DNA from: an uncultured Rhizobiaceae group bacterium
Lineage (GTDB): Bacteria; Pseudomonadota; Alphaproteobacteria; Rhizobiales; Rhizobiaceae
Length of the DNA: 7,545 bases
Assembly: GCA_937951455.1 (NCBI GenBank)
Contig: CALFBU010000320.1
Span: forward strand, 1-7,545
Reading direction: 5' to 3'
The position numbers and the translations under genes are program-made. This document shows, one piece after another, positions 5,195 through 7,545 of the stretch. Numbering within the stretch: position 1 is the first letter of the stretch; each line of letters opens with the position of its first letter. A model generated the notes under the pieces. The model saw only the letters and a list, made by a program, of their open reading frames with translations, searched no databases and was not told where the DNA came from.

Positions 5195-5506
5195 ATGACT
5201 TTTTCAAAAACAATTTTGTCAGCAGCAGCAGCGATTGCGCTTTCAACATCAGCAGCTTTTGCAACAGATTTGAACACAGAGAGCGATAGCCGTGATGCTG
5301 GCATTAACGCACAAGAAGCGGGTGCAGCTGCAGGTCTAAATGTAGATCCGACAATCACCAACTCAATTGATGGCGAAAATGGCGATGGTCGTATTGATGC
5401 GAAAGAAGCTGGCGCGGACGTTGATCTATCATCAACTGCAACAACATCAGCAATTGAAGAAGATGGTCGCATTGATGCAAAAGAAGCAGGCCAAGAAGCT
5501 AACTAA
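5195..5506 (+). CDS. Small exported acidic protein with three EF-hand-like D-x-x-I-[DN]-A-x-E-A-G motifs
   Basis: The 103-residue precursor has an evident Sec signal peptide (KTILSAAAAIALSTSAAFA, probable cleavage after residue 23), leaving an 80-residue acidic mature protein without cysteines or membrane segments. It contains three copies of one motif: DAGINAQEAG (34-43), DGRIDAKEAG (64-73) and DGRIDAKEAG (90-99), joined by Thr/Ser/Asn-rich linkers. The motif resembles the second half of an EF-hand calcium loop (D-G-x-I-x-x-x-E), but position 1 of the canonical loop is not Asp in any copy (S, G and A by alignment), so calcium binding is a guess. A good ribosome binding site, a candidate promoter and a strong terminator make it an independent single-gene unit. 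I recognise no named family; a periplasmic or secreted protein is the most that can be said. Confidence 0.75.
   Translation: MTFSKTILSAAAAIALSTSAAFATDLNTESDSRDAGINAQEAGAAAGLNVDPTITNSIDGENGDGRIDAKEAGADVDLSSTATTSAIEEDGRIDAKEAGQEAN
5294..5323 (+). repeat. Motif repeat copy 1 within the small exported protein gene
   Basis: This 30-base unit encodes DAGINAQEAG, the most divergent of three in-frame copies. It differs from the other two at several codons, including coding changes (A/G, G/R, N/D, Q/K). Confidence 0.65.
5384..5413 (+). repeat. Motif repeat copy 2 within the small exported protein gene
   Basis: This 30-base unit encodes DGRIDAKEAG and matches copy 3 (5462-5491) at 27 of 30 bases. The three differences are all synonymous third-position changes (Arg, Ala, Ala codons), so the peptide is identical. 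Confidence 0.8.
5462..5491 (+). repeat. Motif repeat copy 3 within the small exported protein gene
   Basis: It encodes the same ten residues as copy 2, with three synonymous substitutions, 78 bases further along, close to the C-terminus of the protein. The unit spacing (90 then 78 bases) keeps the reading frame. Confidence 0.8.
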
Positions 5507-5512
5507 AACTAT

Positions 5513-5528
5513 GGAACCCAGCGGTTCC
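5513..5528. repeat. Perfect hairpin GGAACC-CAGC-GGTTCC after the small protein gene
   Basis: A 6-base-pair GC-containing stem with a tetraloop begins seven bases after the stop codon at 5504-5506 and is followed within ten bases by the terminator stem. It has no T-run of its own. It could protect the transcript's 3' end or be a relic terminator. Confidence 0.5.
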
Positions 5529-5536
5529 CTACCAAA

Positions 5537-5566
5537 AAGGCCAGAGTTCTACTCTGGTCTTTTTTT
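5537..5566. terminator. Strong, probably bidirectional intrinsic terminator
   Basis: AAGGCCAGAGT (5537-5547) pairs with ACTCTGGTCTT (5551-5561) as an 11-base-pair stem with one G-T wobble and a three-base loop, followed by T-run 5560-5566. It ends the small exported protein transcript. On the opposite strand the same stem is followed by five T (complement of 5534-5538), so it can also stop transcription of the convergent aminotransferase gene, whose stop is at 5617. Confidence 0.9.
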
Positions 5567-5616
5567 GTAATTATTTAAAGTTTTTAAACCAGAAAATTGA
5601 CGCTAGAATAAAGTAC

Positions 5617-6807
5617 TCATAATACCTGTGTGCAGATGTCTGATTGTAAAAACTCTCCAATCCGTTCTATCGCTTTTTCTATATTCTCTTCCGAATTGGC
5701 ATAACTCAAACGGATATATCCTTCACCTAAAACCCCAAAATCTGGGCCACCAATAGTTGCGACACCTGTTTTTTCGAGCAATGTTGAGGCTAGCTCTTTT
5801 GCTTTCCAGCCTGTCTGCGAGATGTTGGGGAAGGCGTAAAAAGCGCCTTTTGGAGTGGCGCAAGTTATGCCTGCGATTGCATTCATTTTTTCAATGACGA
5901 GCTTGCGGCGATTGTCGAAGGCAAGCATCATTTTGTCCACGGCATCTTGCGGGCCGTCGATGGCTGCGATGCCAGCCATTTGGCTTGGTGCGTTGACGCA
6001 AGACCATGCGTTGACGGCAAGCTTGCGCACATTTTCATAGAGCTTATTTGGCCAGATCGACCAGCCCATGCGCCAGCCTGTCATTGCCCAGGTTTTTGAC
6101 CAGCCATTGAGGACGATTAGTCGATCTCTAATTTCCGGATAGGCAAGCAGGGATTGGTGAATCTCGCCATCATAGGTCATCACTTCGTAAATTTCGTCTG
6201 ACATGATCGCGACGTCCGGCCATTTTTCCAACCCTGCAACGAGCTTATCAATCTCTGCTTTTGGTGTAACACCACCGCAAGGATTGGCGGGCGAATTGAT
6301 GATGAGCAGTCTTGTGTTCTCGTTGATGAGCGCAAGGGTTTCTTCTGCCGAAAAAGCAAATCGGTTTTCTTCCCTAATGGGAACAGGGATTGGCGTTGCA
6401 CCTGTGTATTCAATCATCGAGCGATAAATCGGGAAGCCTGGATCTGGGTAGAGAATTTCTGCACCTGGTTCACCAAACATCAAGATGGCTGCAAACATGG
6501 TTACCTTGCCGCCAGGCATGATCATGATGTTTTCAGGGGAGACTTCAACACCTGTCATGGTAAGCGTTCTGCGAGCAACAGCTTCGCGACATTCGAGTGT
6601 ACCATTGGCAGGTGTGTAGCCATGATGTCCGTCTTTCAAGGCTTTGATGGCTGCTTCGACGATGTGTTCGGGTGTTTGGAAATCTGGTTGGCCAATGCCG
6701 AGGTTTATGACATCCATGCCCTCGCTTGCCAGTTTGTTGGCCTTCGCCAAAACTGCGAAAGCATTTTCCTCACCTATTCTATCGAACCCTGAAACTGTTT
6801 TAAGCAT
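5617..6807 (-). CDS. Pyridoxal-phosphate-dependent aminotransferase, class I/II (AspB-like, fold type I)
   Basis: The 396-residue protein is a full-length cytosolic fold-type I aminotransferase. Visible landmarks, numbered from the chosen ATG: INLGIGQPDFQTPEHI (34-49), GYTPANGTLECREAV (63-77), the cofactor-phosphate segment PGGKVTMF (98-105), NSPANPCGG with Asn175, SDEIYE with Asp204 and Tyr207 contacting the pyridine ring and oxygen, the Schiff-base lysine Lys238 in GWSKTWAMTGWRMGW, and YIRLSYA with Arg366 for the substrate carboxylate. It would transfer an amino group between an amino acid (aspartate, an aromatic or a branched one) and a 2-oxo acid; the exact substrate cannot be read. A GTG at 6816 would add three residues, but it lies inside AGGTG (6815-6819), which is well placed as Shine-Dalgarno for the ATG at 6807-6805, so the ATG is preferred. 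It is divergent from the GNAT gene. Confidence 0.93.
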   Translation of the reverse strand: MLKTVSGFDRIGEENAFAVLAKANKLASEGMDVINLGIGQPDFQTPEHIVEAAIKALKDGHHGYTPANGTLECREAVARRTLTMTGVEVSPENIMIMPGGKVTMFAAILMFGEPGAEILYPDPGFPIYRSMIEYTGATPIPVPIREENRFAFSAEETLALINENTRLLIINSPANPCGGVTPKAEIDKLVAGLEKWPDVAIMSDEIYEVMTYDGEIHQSLLAYPEIRDRLIVLNGWSKTWAMTGWRMGWSIWPNKLYENVRKLAVNAWSCVNAPSQMAGIAAIDGPQDAVDKMMLAFDNRRKLVIEKMNAIAGITCATPKGAFYAFPNISQTGWKAKELASTLLEKTGVATIGGPDFGVLGEGYIRLSYANSEENIEKAIERIGEFLQSDICTQVL

Positions 6808-6835
6808 TGTAAGCACCTGAAAATCTGACTATCCT

Positions 6836-6849
6836 TATACCCGAGTATA
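6836..6849. promoter_or_regulatory. Inverted repeat TATAC-CCGA-GTATA in the divergent promoter region
   Basis: This 5+5 inverted repeat sits in the middle of the 65 bases between the aminotransferase and the GNAT gene. It includes -10-like TATACT and TATAAG hexamers on the minus strand and TATAGC on the plus strand, so it may be overlapping -10 elements of divergent promoters or an operator. I found no matching -35 at standard spacing for any of them. Confidence 0.3.
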
Positions 6850-6872
6850 GCGGCAAATCAGGATAATAATCT

Positions 6873-7545
6873 ATGAGAGATTTATCAAATTGGGACGGAT
6901 GTGAACGGCCTCATCGCAAGGTGATGGAAGGGCGCTATGTTCGCCTGGAGCCGCTTGATATAGATAAACATGGCGATGAACTTTTTGAAGCGGCAACAGC
7001 AGGGGATTCGGATGGGCGTTTTCGCTGGCTTTATGAAAATACACCAAAATCACGGGAAGAATTTCAGGACTGGTTAAGGTTGGTCGAGCAATCCGAAGAC
7101 CCCATGTATTTTGCCGTGATTGACCTGAAAACAGGCAAGGTTGCAGGGCGTCAAACCATGATGCGCATGGACCCAACTATGGGCGTTGCGGAAATAGGGA
7201 ATATTCATTGGGGGCCTGAAATTCAGCAGACCCCTGCAACGACTGAAGCGTTTTACTTGTTCGCTTCGCATTTGTTTGATGAACTTGGATATCGTCGTTT
7301 TGAATGGAAATGCAATAATAGAAATATCCCATCAAAAGATGCCGCTCTAAGATATGGCATGCAGCCGGAAGGCGTATTTCGTCAGGCGGCGGTTGTTAAA
7401 GGCGAGAACCGTGATACGGCATGGTTTTCGTTATGTGACTTTGAATGGGTGAAAGCAGGTGAAGCAATGAAGCACTGGCTGCATCCTGATAATTTTGATA
7501 ATGAAGGAACGCAGATTAGGCGACTTGAGGAAATCAGGAGAAATC
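6873..7545 (+). CDS. GNAT-family N-acetyltransferase, RimJ/RimL-like (3' truncated)
   Basis: An ATG at 6873, with AGGA (6860-6863) nine bases before it, opens a frame that runs without a stop to the window edge (224 codons plus one base), so the gene is nearly complete. The protein is MRDLSNWDGCERPHR with MEGRYVRLEPLD (18-29) forming the first GNAT strand, then AVIDLKTGKVAGRQTMMRMD (81-100), VAEIGNIHWGPEIQQTPATT (105-124), EAFYLFASHLFDELGYRRFE (125-144), and the diagnostic NNRNIPSKDAALRYGMQPEG (148-167) before VFRQAAVVKGENRDTAWFSL. This matches the RimJ/RimL-type acetyltransferase set, which uses acetyl-CoA to acetylate protein N-termini or small amines. The usual R/Q-x-x-G-x-G/A pyrophosphate loop is replaced by Q-Q-T-P-A-T-T, which I believe is normal in this subgroup. 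Substrate unknown. It may share a divergent promoter region with the aminotransferase. Confidence 0.92.
   Translation, partial: MRDLSNWDGCERPHRKVMEGRYVRLEPLDIDKHGDELFEAATAGDSDGRFRWLYENTPKSREEFQDWLRLVEQSEDPMYFAVIDLKTGKVAGRQTMMRMDPTMGVAEIGNIHWGPEIQQTPATTEAFYLFASHLFDELGYRRFEWKCNNRNIPSKDAALRYGMQPEGVFRQAAVVKGENRDTAWFSLCDFEWVKAGEAMKHWLHPDNFDNEGTQIRRLEEIRRN

Noticed and set aside
5384..5491. Direct repeats as a CRISPR or mobile-element signature
   Set aside because: Only two close copies, in frame within a coding region and encoding the same peptide; no spacer regularity or associated genes.
6808..6816. GTG start at 6816 for the aminotransferase
   Set aside because: The GTG lies within the AGGTG that best serves as Shine-Dalgarno for the ATG nine bases downstream.
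6871..7271. Minus-strand open frames opposite the right-hand end
   Set aside because: They are shadows of the plus-strand GNAT acetyltransferase, which runs open to the window edge and carries recognisable family motifs; the shadow translations do not.

Overview
The window looks like ordinary chromosomal DNA of an alphaproteobacterium, plausibly a marine-type Hyphomicrobiales/Rhizobiales relative. Base composition is moderate for that group (mid-40s % GC by eye, not computed). The assignment rests on the flavour of the protein families (GlxA-like AraC regulator, type II dehydroquinase, stand-alone endolysin-like muramidase, DUF3179 protein) and is inference. I see no tRNA, rRNA, CRISPR array, transposase, integrase or prophage module. 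Genes fill almost everything and no gap reaches 300 bases.

Layout. 1-360 (+): 3' end of a GlxA-type AraC regulator cut by the window edge. 344-1218 (-): a two-gene operon, aroQ (type II 3-dehydroquinate dehydratase) followed by a free methionine-(R)-sulfoxide reductase; stop and start share one base, and the reductase also overlaps the regulator's 3' end by 17 bases tail to tail. 1327-2175 (+): a muramidase with a C-terminal peptidoglycan-binding domain. 2225-3656 (+): modA and modB, the binding protein and permease of a molybdate ABC transporter, with no modC ATPase after them. 3727-5094 (+): an exported DUF3179 protein with a CxxC motif. 5195-5506 (+): a small exported acidic protein built around three copies of a ten-residue EF-hand-like motif, closed by two hairpins, the second being a strong and probably bidirectional terminator. 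5617-6807 (-): a fold-type I PLP aminotransferase. 6873-7545 (+): a RimJ/RimL-like GNAT acetyltransferase open at the right edge.

How the genes work together. Only three linkages are strongly supported by the DNA: aroQ with the sulfoxide reductase (1-base overlap, likely translational coupling), modA with modB (10-base gap), and the divergent aminotransferase/GNAT pair sharing a 65-base promoter region. Otherwise this is a patchwork of metabolic, cell-wall and transport genes. The points most worth a second look are the long imperfect hairpin that buries the modA start codon, the missing modC, and the small motif-repeat protein. I did not find a clear undescribed multi-gene system.
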